A stretch of DNA of 5,739 bases from an uncultured Flavobacteriales bacterium (GCA_937890245.1 CALACF010000101.1:1-5739), one strand, 5' to 3'. Positions 1-5,739 are shown, counted from the first letter of the stretch. Program-made: numbers and translations. Notes: generated from the letters alone by a model not told the origin.

Positions 1-215
1 TATCTGGAAGCATGATGCCGGTAATGATAGATGACATTAAGAAAAGAGCAGTTCAAGGTTCATCTCCATCATTAGAACCTTACTTGAAGTCATACTTTGA
101 AGGTGAATGGAACGATTCCCTGATATATCCAATGGTACTTGGTTCCTCGAACTACAATATAGACGGCGATTGGGCTAAATCACGAGTTAGGCGACTTGAC
201 TTTGACGTTCAATTC
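1..215. other. AT-rich segment of different origin abutting truncated gldF
   Basis: Bases 1-180 contain 71 G or C (about 39%), against 52% for 221-280 and about 62% for a sample inside phoH (2161-2220). The change falls around 200-225, the same place where the minus-strand gldF frame stops resembling GldF. No tRNA, complete insertion sequence or convincing terminal inverted repeat is visible. The segment may be the edge of an inserted or rearranged element, or a chimeric join at a contig end. The sequence alone cannot separate these. The boundary is approximate. Confidence 0.45.
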
Positions 216-530
216 TCAGGCCATGAAAAAGGCCGGAAAGCAAAACGAATACGCCCAAAATGGCCATGCCCAGCACCGATTGTAGTACGCTCAGCAGTTC
301 TCGCTTGTATAAGGTCGCAAAGGCGTTCAGCATGTTCGAAGCAAAGTGAAAGTTGTTGCGCGGGGGCGGCTGCAAAACAAGGCCTTTGTAGCGGGCCACA
401 CCTCGGCAAAGAGCGCCGAATGTCGATACCTATCCAAATCCTCTACAGAATCCCAATGGCTGAGCGTGCTGATCTGGCACGGATTGTCCGCATTGCAAAC
501 CAGCTCCAAGGCGCTACAACCAGGCTGTGA
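3..530 (+). CDS. Partial unidentified ORF, open at left edge, running into antisense of gldF/ABM gene
   Basis: Frame 3 is open from the window edge to TGA at 528-530; the first ATGs are at 12 and 15. The other two plus frames are closed by stops in the AT-rich part. The first 65-70 codons use A/T-ending codons and give a plausible soluble, acidic/aromatic segment (for example EPYLKSYFEGEWND and YNIDGDW). I do not recognise a family. From about base 215 onward the frame is the complement of gldF and the ABM gene and becomes Arg/Ser/Cys-rich, typical of a shadow translation. If the gene is real, its native C-terminus was probably lost at the junction and replaced by about 105 meaningless residues. 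It may equally be a fragment joined by misassembly. Only the left part deserves weight. Confidence 0.25.
   Translation, partial: SGSMMPVMIDDIKKRAVQGSSPSLEPYLKSYFEGEWNDSLIYPMVLGSSNYNIDGDWAKSRVRRLDFDVQFSGHEKGRKAKRIRPKWPCPAPIVVRSAVLACIRSQRRSACSKQSESCCAGAAAKQGLCSGPHLGKERRMSIPIQILYRIPMAERADLARIVRIANQLQGATTRL
187..333 (-). pseudogene. gldF: Truncated 5' end of gliding-type ABC-2 permease GldF
   Basis: The frame encodes 48 residues from ATG at 333-331 to TAA at 189-187. It starts with a short amphipathic lead containing LYKREL, followed by a hydrophobic segment (residues about 14-36, LGMAILGVFVLLSGLF). This is the typical opening of Bacteroidota GldF: a KREL/KEL motif, then the first membrane helix ending in NGLF-like residues. 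GldF is the inner-membrane permease of the GldAFG ABC transporter linked to gliding motility and is normally about 240 residues with six helices. Here similarity ends near residue 38, the tail RIERQSQVA looks unrelated, and the stop lies at the border with AT-rich DNA. The start overlaps the upstream ABM stop as ATGCTGA, which supports coupling. An alternative ATG at 399 would overlap the ABM gene by 73 bases and is unlikely. The identification rests on a short segment plus neighbour order recalled from Bacteroidota genomes. Confidence 0.55.
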
Positions 531-620
531 GGCAATGGCTGCACAGTGAGTGTCAAAAAGATCGAGAAACGCTGCGCGATCTACCTCTTCAAATTCCATG
601 TGGACCCAGCGCACGATCAT
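327..620 (-). CDS. Antibiotic biosynthesis monooxygenase-fold (ABM/YgiN-like) protein
   Basis: The product has 97 residues, the usual length of a stand-alone ABM dimeric ferredoxin-like domain. Visible family features are the opening strand MIVRWVHMEF (1-10), a helix with FLDLFDTH (18-25), the QPGCSALEL strand (32-40), the LSHWDSVEDLDRYRHSALF stretch (53-71) with the conserved W and YRHS, and the EVWPATKALFCSRP ending (73-86). This last pattern closely matches small Bacteroidota ABM proteins. Members act as heme-degrading, quinol- or polyketide-oxidising enzymes, or have no known substrate. Nothing here picks a substrate, and the protein should be cytosolic because no signal peptide is seen. 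The ATG overlaps the TGA of the upstream DUF62 gene by 4 nt (ATGA), and its stop overlaps the gldF start by 7 nt, so it is the middle gene of a coupled operon. Confidence 0.85.
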   Translation of the reverse strand: MIVRWVHMEFEEVDRAAFLDLFDTHCAAIASQPGCSALELVCNADNPCQISTLSHWDSVEDLDRYRHSALFAEVWPATKALFCSRPRATTFTLLRTC

Positions 621-1486
621 AGCAGGGTGTCAGCGCCCTCGGCTGGGTTGGAAAATTCGATGCGCAGCCGGCTGCCGACGCCGAGCCCCAATAGTTGGGC
701 CGCCCCGCCCCCGCTGTCGGGTCCCCCTTTGTAGATGCCAATTTCAAGCAGCCCCATATGGTTGAAAAGAATGACGCGTTCGCCTTCGCTCCCGGCGTCG
801 CTGTACGATTTTTTTATCCTCGTGAGCTTGGTGCGAGAAGTGCGCAGTGGGATGCTGAAAGCCCTGCCCTTGGCTGCTTTTCGGAAACTCGTCTCGTCAA
901 TGTTTGAGATGAGATTCCCGAAATTATCGACGTATTCCACGATGCCCTGTATCCAATCGTCACCCATGGTTGCCCCAGGCGTGTGGGCCTCGACCAGTTG
1001 CCCGGACTGTCGCCCAATCACCGCTGGAACGCCGCCAGAAATCAGATGACAGGCGACCTGCACAAACACATTCAGCGAAGGAAAAGTCAGGCAATCACTC
1101 TCACTTTGCACCGTAATATCGTACACCGCATCCGGTGTTTTGTCCGCAATCAGGGAGAGTATTCCGTCGTCCATGCCAATGTAAAATTGGCCTCCCAATT
1201 CCATAACGCGTTGGACGTGGCCGTCCGTTGGCATGGTGTTAACTGAAATGATATGGACGGTTCCCGGTGGAAAGGCCGCAGCCGTATTGCGCAGTGAGAA
1301 AGCGGCTTGCACCCCGTCGAACGGGCGAATTGCATGGCAGATGTCGACGATCCGGATGCTGGGGTCACGCGAGATGATGGCGCCCTTGATCGACGCCAGA
1401 TATAAGCTGTCGATGCCCAGGTCCGAGGTCAAGGTGACGATGCGGGCGCGGGGTAGTGAATCTATGCTGGCGTCGAATTCCGACAT
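617..1486 (-). CDS. SAM hydroxide adenosyltransferase-like protein (DUF62 family), Bacteroidota subtype
   Basis: The product has 289 residues, near the family's usual 260-300. The N-terminal domain shows IVTLTSDLGIDSLYLASIKGAI (split here as 16-24 and 25-37), VDICHAIRPFDGVQAAF (47-63) and GTVHIISVN (75-83). The C-terminal domain shows IVEYVDNFGNLISNI (182-196) and LLEIGIYKGG (246-255) followed by a Gly-rich AAQLLGL turn. The family hydrolyses S-adenosylmethionine to adenosine and methionine with an activated water; relatives are fluorinases and chlorinases. In archaeal enzymes an Asp-Arg-His triad sits in VDPGVG…R and FHGRD. Here the first region reads SVNTMPTDGH and the second TFPSLNVFVQVACHL, so the canonical residues are absent. 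The second pattern recalls Bacteroidota homologues (…DVFVKVACHL…). Family membership is firm, SAM hydrolysis is not. ATG at 1486 is the first start after the divergent intergenic region, and the gene is coupled to the ABM gene downstream. Confidence 0.88.
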   Translation of the reverse strand: MSEFDASIDSLPRARIVTLTSDLGIDSLYLASIKGAIISRDPSIRIVDICHAIRPFDGVQAAFSLRNTAAAFPPGTVHIISVNTMPTDGHVQRVMELGGQFYIGMDDGILSLIADKTPDAVYDITVQSESDCLTFPSLNVFVQVACHLISGGVPAVIGRQSGQLVEAHTPGATMGDDWIQGIVEYVDNFGNLISNIDETSFRKAAKGRAFSIPLRTSRTKLTRIKKSYSDAGSEGERVILFNHMGLLEIGIYKGGPDSGGGAAQLLGLGVGSRLRIEFSNPAEGADTLL

Positions 1487-1522
1487 GGTGGCAAAAGTGC
1501 AAACAGAGCGGCTTGTTTGGGC

Positions 1523-1530
1523 TAACTTTG
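1523..1530 (+). promoter_or_regulatory. Bacteroidota-type -7 promoter box for the phoH operon
   Basis: TAACTTTG is a perfect match to the TAnnTTTG -7 consensus of the Bacteroidota primary sigma factor. It lies 19 bases upstream of the TTG start of phoH, so transcription would begin around 1535-1538 and leave a leader of only about 12-15 bases, AT-rich and without a Shine-Dalgarno sequence. A clear -33 TTTG at the usual 19-21 base spacing is not present (the region there reads AAGTGCAAAC). The same bases contain the in-frame stop that limits phoH on its 5' side. Confidence 0.55.
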
Positions 1531-1549
1531 CACAGCTATTTATTCAACA

Positions 1550-2515
1550 TTGGATAACTTGGATTCAGAAAGGGTTTTCACTTTTGATCGCGCCGATCCG
1601 CGCGACTTTTTCGCTGCCGGAAGCGAGATTTTTTCCCAGCTCAAACGCGGCTTCCCGCGATTGAAGCTCGTTGCGCGGGGCCATGAAATGAAAACGCTTG
1701 GTCCTCAGTCAGATATCGACCATTTCGGAGCGAAATGGGACTTGTTGACTTGGCACCTCGAACGATACGGCCGTCTGACTGAAGATGAACTCGAACAGCT
1801 CTTACGCAAGCCCGGCGAGACGATTCGATTGCGCGTAGAAAAAGAGGACGTCCTCCTCTACGGACCCCATGGCGACCCGATCCGGGCGCGCACCAAAGGC
1901 CAACAAGAACTCGTCGATGCTGCCCTGCACAACGACCTGGTCTTCGCCATCGGCCCCGCGGGCTCTGGCAAGTCCTACACTGCGGTAGCGCTCGCGGTTC
2001 AGGCCCTCAAAGAGAAACGTGTCAAACGCATCGTTCTGACGCGACCGGCTGTGGAAGCCGGAGAAAATCTCGGCTTCCTTCCGGGCGACTTAAAGGAAAA
2101 GCTCGACCCGTACATGCAGCCGCTGTACGATGCCTTGACCGATATGTTGGGCTACGAAAAGGTGGCGGACCACCTCGAAAAAGGCGTCATCGAAATCGCA
2201 CCACTCGCCTTCATGCGCGGCCGCACCCTCGACCACGCATTCGTCATCCTTGACGAAGCCCAAAACGCCACCACGGCGCAAATGAAAATGTTCCTCACCA
2301 GGATGGGCCGTCGAGCAAAGTTCATCGTGACTGGCGATGCGACCCAGGTCGATCTCCCAGGGCGGCAGCCCAGCGGCCTGCGTGTCATCCAAGATGTTCT
2401 CAAGGGCGTGAAAGACATTTCGTTCGTTCATTTGACGGCTGATGACGTCATCCGGCATGTCATCGTCAAACGCGTGATTGCTGCCTTTGAAAAATCGGAA
2501 CAAAACAAGCCATGA
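1550..2515 (+). CDS. phoH: PhoH family P-loop ATPase
   Basis: The product has 321 residues, the usual length of PhoH/YbeZ-type proteins. After an N-terminal domain with the RGFPRLKLVARGHEMKTLG region (33-51), the ATPase core shows Walker A GPAGSGKS (135-142), TRPAVEAGENLGFLPGD (164-180), Walker B VILDEAQN (232-239), the sensor TGDATQVDLP (261-270) and the closing DDVIRHVIVKRVIAAFE (298-314). PhoH proteins are cytosolic ATPases tied to RNA metabolism and often work with YbeY in other bacteria; the name comes from phosphate-starvation induction in E. coli. The first in-frame ATG would be residue 47 and would remove conserved sequence, and an in-frame TAA lies at 1523-1525. The start must therefore be non-ATG: TTG at 1550, or TTG at 1559. 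It is the first gene of a four-gene operon, and its TGA overlaps the purC ATG by 4 nt. Confidence 0.95.
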   Translation: MDNLDSERVFTFDRADPRDFFAAGSEIFSQLKRGFPRLKLVARGHEMKTLGPQSDIDHFGAKWDLLTWHLERYGRLTEDELEQLLRKPGETIRLRVEKEDVLLYGPHGDPIRARTKGQQELVDAALHNDLVFAIGPAGSGKSYTAVALAVQALKEKRVKRIVLTRPAVEAGENLGFLPGDLKEKLDPYMQPLYDALTDMLGYEKVADHLEKGVIEIAPLAFMRGRTLDHAFVILDEAQNATTAQMKMFLTRMGRRAKFIVTGDATQVDLPGRQPSGLRVIQDVLKGVKDISFVHLTADDVIRHVIVKRVIAAFEKSEQNKP

Positions 2516-3510
2516 CACCCGACCCCACGCCCACGGACCCCATGAATACGGAACACCCTATGAACGCGGACAACAAGTTCAACTTCGCCGGTCAAACCGC
2601 ATTTTATCGCGGCAAGGTCCGCGACGTTCACACGGTCGCCGATGGTCGCCTCGTGATGGTCGCCTCCGACCGGATCTCGGCATTCGATGTCGTGCTCCCC
2701 GCCCCGATCCCCTTCAAGGGGCAAGTCCTGAATCAGCTCGCGGCCTACATGCTCGACAAGGTCTCCGACATCCTTCCAGTTTGGCTGGAAGCAACACCCG
2801 ATCCAACGGTGGCGGCAGGCCTGTGCTGTGAGCCCATCCGCATTGAGATGGTCATCCGCGGGCATTTGACGGGCCACGCCTGGCGTACGTACCGCGATGG
2901 CGGCCGACGCCTGTGCGGCGTTTCGCTCCCCGAGGGAATGCGCGAGCACGACACCTTCCCCACGCCCATTATTACGCCTGCAACCAAGGCAGAGACTGGC
3001 CATGACGAGGATATCAGCCGCGAGGACATTCTCACACAGGGCATCGTAGCCCCCGAACTTTATGCCGAAATGGAGGTCGCCACGCGCGCTCTCTTTGAGC
3101 GTGGACAATCTCTCGCCTCAGCGCGCGGCCTGATTCTTGTCGACACCAAGTACGAGTTTGGCCTCTACAACGGCAAGCTGATGTTGATGGATGAAGTTCA
3201 CACTCCGGACTCCTCGCGCTACTTCTTTGCCGAGGGCTTCCAAAACCGCCAAGACGCGTGCCAAAAGCAGCCCCAGCTCAGCAAGGAGTTTGTTCGCGAG
3301 TGGTTGATCGAACACGATTTCATGGGCCGTCCTGGCGACACGATGCCCACCCTTGATGAGGCTTTCGTGCAACTGGTCAGCAGCCGGTATATCGAGCTTT
3401 ACGAGCGCATGACAGACCTCAAGTTTGAAGCGCCCCCCCAAGCTGATCGCCAAGCCCGCATCACGCGCATCCAACAAAACGTAGACACATGGCTCGCCGA
3501 GCTAGTATAA
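2512..3510 (+). CDS. purC: SAICAR synthetase (phosphoribosylaminoimidazole-succinocarboxamide synthase)
   Basis: The enzyme joins CAIR and aspartate with ATP to give SAICAR in de novo purine synthesis. The product has 332 residues, matching the long Bacteroidota/yeast-like form of about 310 rather than the roughly 240-residue E. coli type. Visible features are YRGKVRDVH (32-40), the ATP-site ASDRISAFDVVLP (51-63), the signature EMVIRGHLTGHAWR (112-125), PIITPATKAETGHDEDIS (152-169), the second signature LVDTKYEFG (209-217), MDEVHTPDSSRYF (226-238) and LSKEFVREWL (256-265). No expected residue appears to be missing. ATG at 2512 overlaps the phoH stop as ATGA and is preferred for coupling. ATGs at 2542 and 2560 would remove a Pro/Thr-rich 10-16 residue lead that is unlikely to matter for folding; 2560 (MNADNKFNFAGQ) also fits the family start well. 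It is followed by tsaC with a 22-nt overlap. Confidence 0.97.
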   Translation: MTPDPTPTDPMNTEHPMNADNKFNFAGQTAFYRGKVRDVHTVADGRLVMVASDRISAFDVVLPAPIPFKGQVLNQLAAYMLDKVSDILPVWLEATPDPTVAAGLCCEPIRIEMVIRGHLTGHAWRTYRDGGRRLCGVSLPEGMREHDTFPTPIITPATKAETGHDEDISREDILTQGIVAPELYAEMEVATRALFERGQSLASARGLILVDTKYEFGLYNGKLMLMDEVHTPDSSRYFFAEGFQNRQDACQKQPQLSKEFVREWLIEHDFMGRPGDTMPTLDEAFVQLVSSRYIELYERMTDLKFEAPPQADRQARITRIQQNVDTWLAELV

Positions 3511-4106
3511 AGGCCTCGGCCAGCGCCCCTTGGCGCGAAGACGCAATGGAGTGCGTTCGCGTACTCCGGGCTGGAGGAATCGTCGCGTGCGCCACCGATA
3601 CCATCTGGGGGCTCGCTTGTCGGGCCGATGACCCCAAGGCCCTCGCCCGACTGGCCACCATCAAGAACCGCCCGGAAGGCAAACCCTTCCTGCTCTTGCT
3701 CGCCCAGCCCAACGATGCCGCCAAGTACGCCAAAGACATTGCCGAGGCCGCCTGGGATTTGATGGAGGTGCCTGAAGCAGATGACCGCCCGATGACTGTG
3801 GTCCTGCCCAGGGCAAAGACGGATCAGCTGCATCCCGCCGTCATCGGACCAGAAGGCACCGTCGCTGTGCGTGCTGTGCTCAACGATTACTTGCAGTTTA
3901 TCATTCGCGGCGTTGGCGCGCCGCTGGCCAGCACCTCTCCAAATCGTTCGGACGACCCCACGCCCAAGGGCTTTCGCCAAATTGACAAGAACGTTCTAGC
4001 AGAAGTCGACTACGTCGGACGCTGGGCACGCGATGGAAAATGGCCCCAAACGAGTAATATTGTCGGCATCGACGAATTCGGTCGCATCGATATCTTGCGG
4101 CCATGA
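3489..4106 (+). CDS. tsaC: Threonylcarbamoyl-AMP synthase, TsaC/YrdC/Sua5 family (short form)
   Basis: The enzyme makes threonylcarbamoyl-AMP from threonine, bicarbonate and ATP, the first step of t6A37 formation on ANN-decoding tRNAs; TsaB/D/E transfer the group. The product has 205 residues, a single YrdC domain without the extra C-terminal Sua5 domain. Motifs seen are LRAGGIVACATDTIWGL (26-42), the basic IKNRPEGKPFLLL (58-70), DDRPMTVVLP (98-107), GTVAVRAV (123-130) and PLASTSPN (145-152). Two spots depart from the usual pattern: STSPNRS stands where STSAN(I/L)SG is common, and PQTSNIVGI (186-194) where a PSTI/V motif is common. The substrate-site core is kept, so activity is likely. ATG at 3489 lies inside the purC end (22-nt overlap); ATG at 3546 would leave only ten residues before GG and seems too short. 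The stop overlaps the cca start by 4 nt. Confidence 0.92.
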   Translation: MARRASIKASASAPWREDAMECVRVLRAGGIVACATDTIWGLACRADDPKALARLATIKNRPEGKPFLLLLAQPNDAAKYAKDIAEAAWDLMEVPEADDRPMTVVLPRAKTDQLHPAVIGPEGTVAVRAVLNDYLQFIIRGVGAPLASTSPNRSDDPTPKGFRQIDKNVLAEVDYVGRWARDGKWPQTSNIVGIDEFGRIDILRP

Positions 4107-5530
4107 ATCTCAGTCACCACCTCACCCATCCTGTCTTCAAGGCGGTTCAACAAGTGGCCGACCGCAAAGGCGTCCAAGCTTTTGCAATCGGAGGATTTGT
4201 GCGCGACCTCATTTTAGAGCGTCCCTGCAAGGACATCGACATCGTCGTTGAAGGCAGCGGGATAGAATTGGCCAGAGAAGTGGCTAAAATTCTGAAAGCT
4301 GGAAGGGTCACGGTGTTTAAGAATTTCGGGACGGCCATGTTCCATCATCACGGTGTGGAAGTGGAATTTGTGGGCGCCCGAAAGGAGAGCTACGAGCGCG
4401 GAAGCCGCAAGCCGATTGTGGAGGACGGTACGATTGAGGACGATCAGAACCGCCGGGATTTCACCATCAACGCGATGGCGATCCGGCTAAACGCGACTTC
4501 GCCCGCCAACGCGCCCAGCTATGGCGACCTTGTCGACCCTTTCGACGGTCTGCAAGACATAGCTTTGAAAATCCTACGGACGCCGCTTGACCCTAACGTG
4601 ACGTATAGCGACGATCCGCTCCGGATGATGCGCGCCGTCCGCTTTGCATGCCAACTAAACTTCAAAATTGAAAGCGATAGCCTTCAATCGATTGAGCGCA
4701 ATGCCAAGCGCCTCGAAATCATATCGAGAGAGCGGATTCATGTGGAGCTCAACAAGATGATTATGAGCGAAGTGCCCTCGGTCGGCTTCAAGCTTTTATT
4801 CAACACGCGCCTGTTGCACCAGTTCTTTCCTGAGATGGTAGCGCTGAAGGGTGTGGAACGCCGAAATGGGATTGGCCACAAGGATAATTTTTTCCACACG
4901 ATTGAAGTACTCGACCGGATCTCAAAGAATACGGACAATCTTTGGCTGCGTTGGGCTGCAATCTTGCATGATATAGCCAAGCCGCCGACCAAGCGATTTC
5001 ATCCTGACCTTGGCTGGACTTTCCACGGACATGAGGACCGAGGCGCCCGCATGGTGCCGAAGATTTTCAAGCGCTTAAAACTTCCGTTGGACCACCAGAT
5101 GAAGTACGTGCAGAAGTTGGTTTTGCTGCATTTGCGCCCTATTGCGCTGACGCAGGAGGAGATTTCGGACAGCGCTGTACGGCGGCTGCTCTCCGAGGCT
5201 GGTGACGACATCGATGACCTGATGATCCTAGCGCGGGCTGACATAACCTCGAAAAACGAGGCCAAGGTTGAGCGCTACTTACTTAACTACGATGAGGTGG
5301 TCAAGAAGCTCGTTGAGGTAGAAAAAAAGGATGGCGTTCGCAATTTTCAACCGCCCGTGAGCGGTGAGGAAATCATGGAGACCTTTGGAATCCCTCCATC
5401 CCGCCCGATTGGCGACATCAAGAAGGCAATCAAGGAGGCCATTCTCGACGGGGACATCCCCAACGAGCAGGAGGCGGCAAGAGCATTGATGCTCGAGCTC
5501 GGTGCGAAAATGGGACTTCGCCCTGCTTGA
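4103..5530 (+). CDS. cca: CCA tRNA nucleotidyltransferase with HD domain
   Basis: The enzyme adds or repairs the 3'-CCA end of tRNAs using CTP and ATP. The product has 475 residues, typical for the class II Bacteroidota form. The head and neck show AIGGFVRD (28-35), the metal-binding DIDIVVEG with D44 and D46 (44-51), RRDFTINAMA (117-126), DLVDPFDG (142-149), DDPLRMMRAVRF (170-181) and RERIHVELNKM (209-219). The C-terminal half carries an HD phosphohydrolase domain: HKDNFFHTIEVLD (259-271), LHDIAKP with H289/D290 (288-294), HGHE (308-311) and ARAD (377-380). All expected HD ligands appear present, so a phosphatase or phosphodiesterase activity besides CCA addition is plausible by analogy with E. 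coli Cca. ATG overlaps the tsaC stop as ATGA. The last gene of the operon, it converges on glnS; its final codons are repeated 30 bases downstream in frame. Confidence 0.97.
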   Translation: MNLSHHLTHPVFKAVQQVADRKGVQAFAIGGFVRDLILERPCKDIDIVVEGSGIELAREVAKILKAGRVTVFKNFGTAMFHHHGVEVEFVGARKESYERGSRKPIVEDGTIEDDQNRRDFTINAMAIRLNATSPANAPSYGDLVDPFDGLQDIALKILRTPLDPNVTYSDDPLRMMRAVRFACQLNFKIESDSLQSIERNAKRLEIISRERIHVELNKMIMSEVPSVGFKLLFNTRLLHQFFPEMVALKGVERRNGIGHKDNFFHTIEVLDRISKNTDNLWLRWAAILHDIAKPPTKRFHPDLGWTFHGHEDRGARMVPKIFKRLKLPLDHQMKYVQKLVLLHLRPIALTQEEISDSAVRRLLSEAGDDIDDLMILARADITSKNEAKVERYLLNYDEVVKKLVEVEKKDGVRNFQPPVSGEEIMETFGIPPSRPIGDIKKAIKEAILDGDIPNEQEAARALMLELGAKMGLRPA

Positions 5531-5560
5531 TTGAACTCAGGAAAAGTTCGCCCTGCTTGA
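5517..5560 (+). repeat. 14-bp direct repeat spanning the cca stop codon, 30-bp period
   Basis: TTCGCCCTGCTTGA occurs at 5517-5530 and again at 5547-5560. The first copy encodes the last residues of Cca (RPA, stop). The second is exactly 30 bases later, hence in the same frame, and would again end RPA-stop if the first TGA were read through (added residues LNSGKVRPA). The bases between the copies are not similar, so this is either an imperfect tandem duplication of the gene end or a short chance repeat. Confidence 0.7.
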
Positions 5561-5571
5561 GCGCGCGCTGA

Positions 5572-5739
5572 TCAGCCCTTCTTCCAGCCGTCCCGCAAGG
5601 TGACGGATCGGTTGAAGACCAGTCGACCTTCATTCGCGAATTTCTCGTCGCGAGAGAAGTAGCCAAGGCGCGTGAATTGGTAAGGAATCCCGGGCTCCGC
5701 CAAGCCCAACGAAGGCTCCAACTTGCAGCCCGTTCGCAC
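5572..5739 (-). CDS. glnS: Glutaminyl-tRNA synthetase, C-terminal end (partial)
   Basis: The frame enters from the right edge and ends at TGA (5574-5572), giving 55 residues. The segment GIPYQFTRLGYFSRDEKF (17-34) followed by LVFNRSVTLRDGWKK (40-54) is the hallmark end of class I GlnRS (in E. coli terms, the YQFERxGYF…VFNRTVxLRD…W region of the anticodon-binding beta-barrel). GlnRS charges tRNA-Gln with glutamine using ATP. The catalytic Rossmann domain and its HIGH/KMSKS-like motifs lie outside the window. GluRS is excluded by the barrel sequence, since bacterial GluRS ends in a helical domain. The gene converges on cca with a 41-bp gap. Confidence 0.93.
   Translation of the reverse strand: MRTGCKLEPSLGLAEPGIPYQFTRLGYFSRDEKFANEGRLVFNRSVTLRDGWKKG

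Noticed and set aside
142..152. GTTC-CTC-GAAC inverted repeat resembling a tRNA T-arm
   Set aside because: Only a 4-bp stem with a 3-base loop, and no matching acceptor, D or anticodon arms can be found around it.
219..234. GGCC…GGCC hairpin with a T-run on the minus strand, possibly a terminator in the gldF fragment
   Set aside because: The stem is only 4 bp and the T-run is in the loop, not after the stem. It lies within the GldF-like coding segment.
1531..1538. Minus-strand TAGCTGTG as a -7 box for the DUF62 operon
   Set aside because: One mismatch to TAnnTTTG and no -33 element at the expected distance; too weak to annotate.
2428..3108. Long minus-strand open frame (226 codons) opposite purC
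   Set aside because: Shadow of purC and the phoH end: no recognisable domain, and fully covered by strongly supported plus-strand genes.
3399..3980. Minus-strand open frame (193 codons) opposite tsaC
   Set aside because: Gly/Arg-rich shadow translation of GC-rich coding DNA with no family features.
5533..5549. GAACT…AGTTC hairpin between cca and glnS as a terminator
   Set aside because: A 5-bp AU-rich stem with a 7-base loop and no following T-run on either strand; not convincing.
5567..5576. GCTGATCAGC palindrome next to a GCGCGCGC run at the glnS end
   Set aside because: A perfect 10-bp palindrome without a loop, overlapping the glnS stop; expected by chance in GC-rich DNA and not linked to any known site.

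Overview
The window reads as a housekeeping stretch of a Bacteroidota chromosome, probably a GC-rich member of the flavobacterial side. Four things point there. The proteins read like Bacteroidota versions of PhoH, PurC, short TsaC and HD-domain CCA transferase. The N-terminus of a gliding-type ABC permease (GldF) is present. The start codons lack clear Shine-Dalgarno sequences. A perfect Bacteroidota -7 box (TAnnTTTG) lies just upstream of the main operon. No RNA gene, CRISPR array or complete mobile element is visible.

Layout: positions 1 to about 215 are AT-rich (71 of 180 bases G+C in 1-180, about 39%), with one plus-strand frame open from the window edge. This DNA abuts the 5' end of gldF on the minus strand and cuts it off after about 38 recognisable residues. 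The rest of the minus-strand group, read from about 1486 down to 187, is a SAM hydroxide adenosyltransferase-like protein (DUF62), an antibiotic-biosynthesis-monooxygenase-fold (ABM) protein and the gldF start. These are joined by 4-nt and 7-nt overlaps, so they form one translationally coupled operon.

A 63-bp divergent intergenic region (1487-1549) separates that group from a plus-strand operon of four overlapping genes: phoH (TTG start), purC, tsaC/sua5-type and cca. Their overlaps are 4, 22 and 4 nt. The operon couples an RNA-associated P-loop ATPase, de novo purine synthesis (SAICAR formation), the first step of tRNA t6A37 formation and tRNA 3'-CCA addition. Its theme is nucleotide supply and tRNA maturation. 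The 3' end of glnS (glutaminyl-tRNA synthetase) converges from the right edge, adding another tRNA gene.

I found no convincing undescribed system. The points most worth checking are the truncation of gldF by compositionally foreign DNA (real rearrangement or assembly chimera), the loss of the canonical catalytic residues in the DUF62 protein, and an in-frame tandem repeat of the cca C-terminal end containing a second stop.
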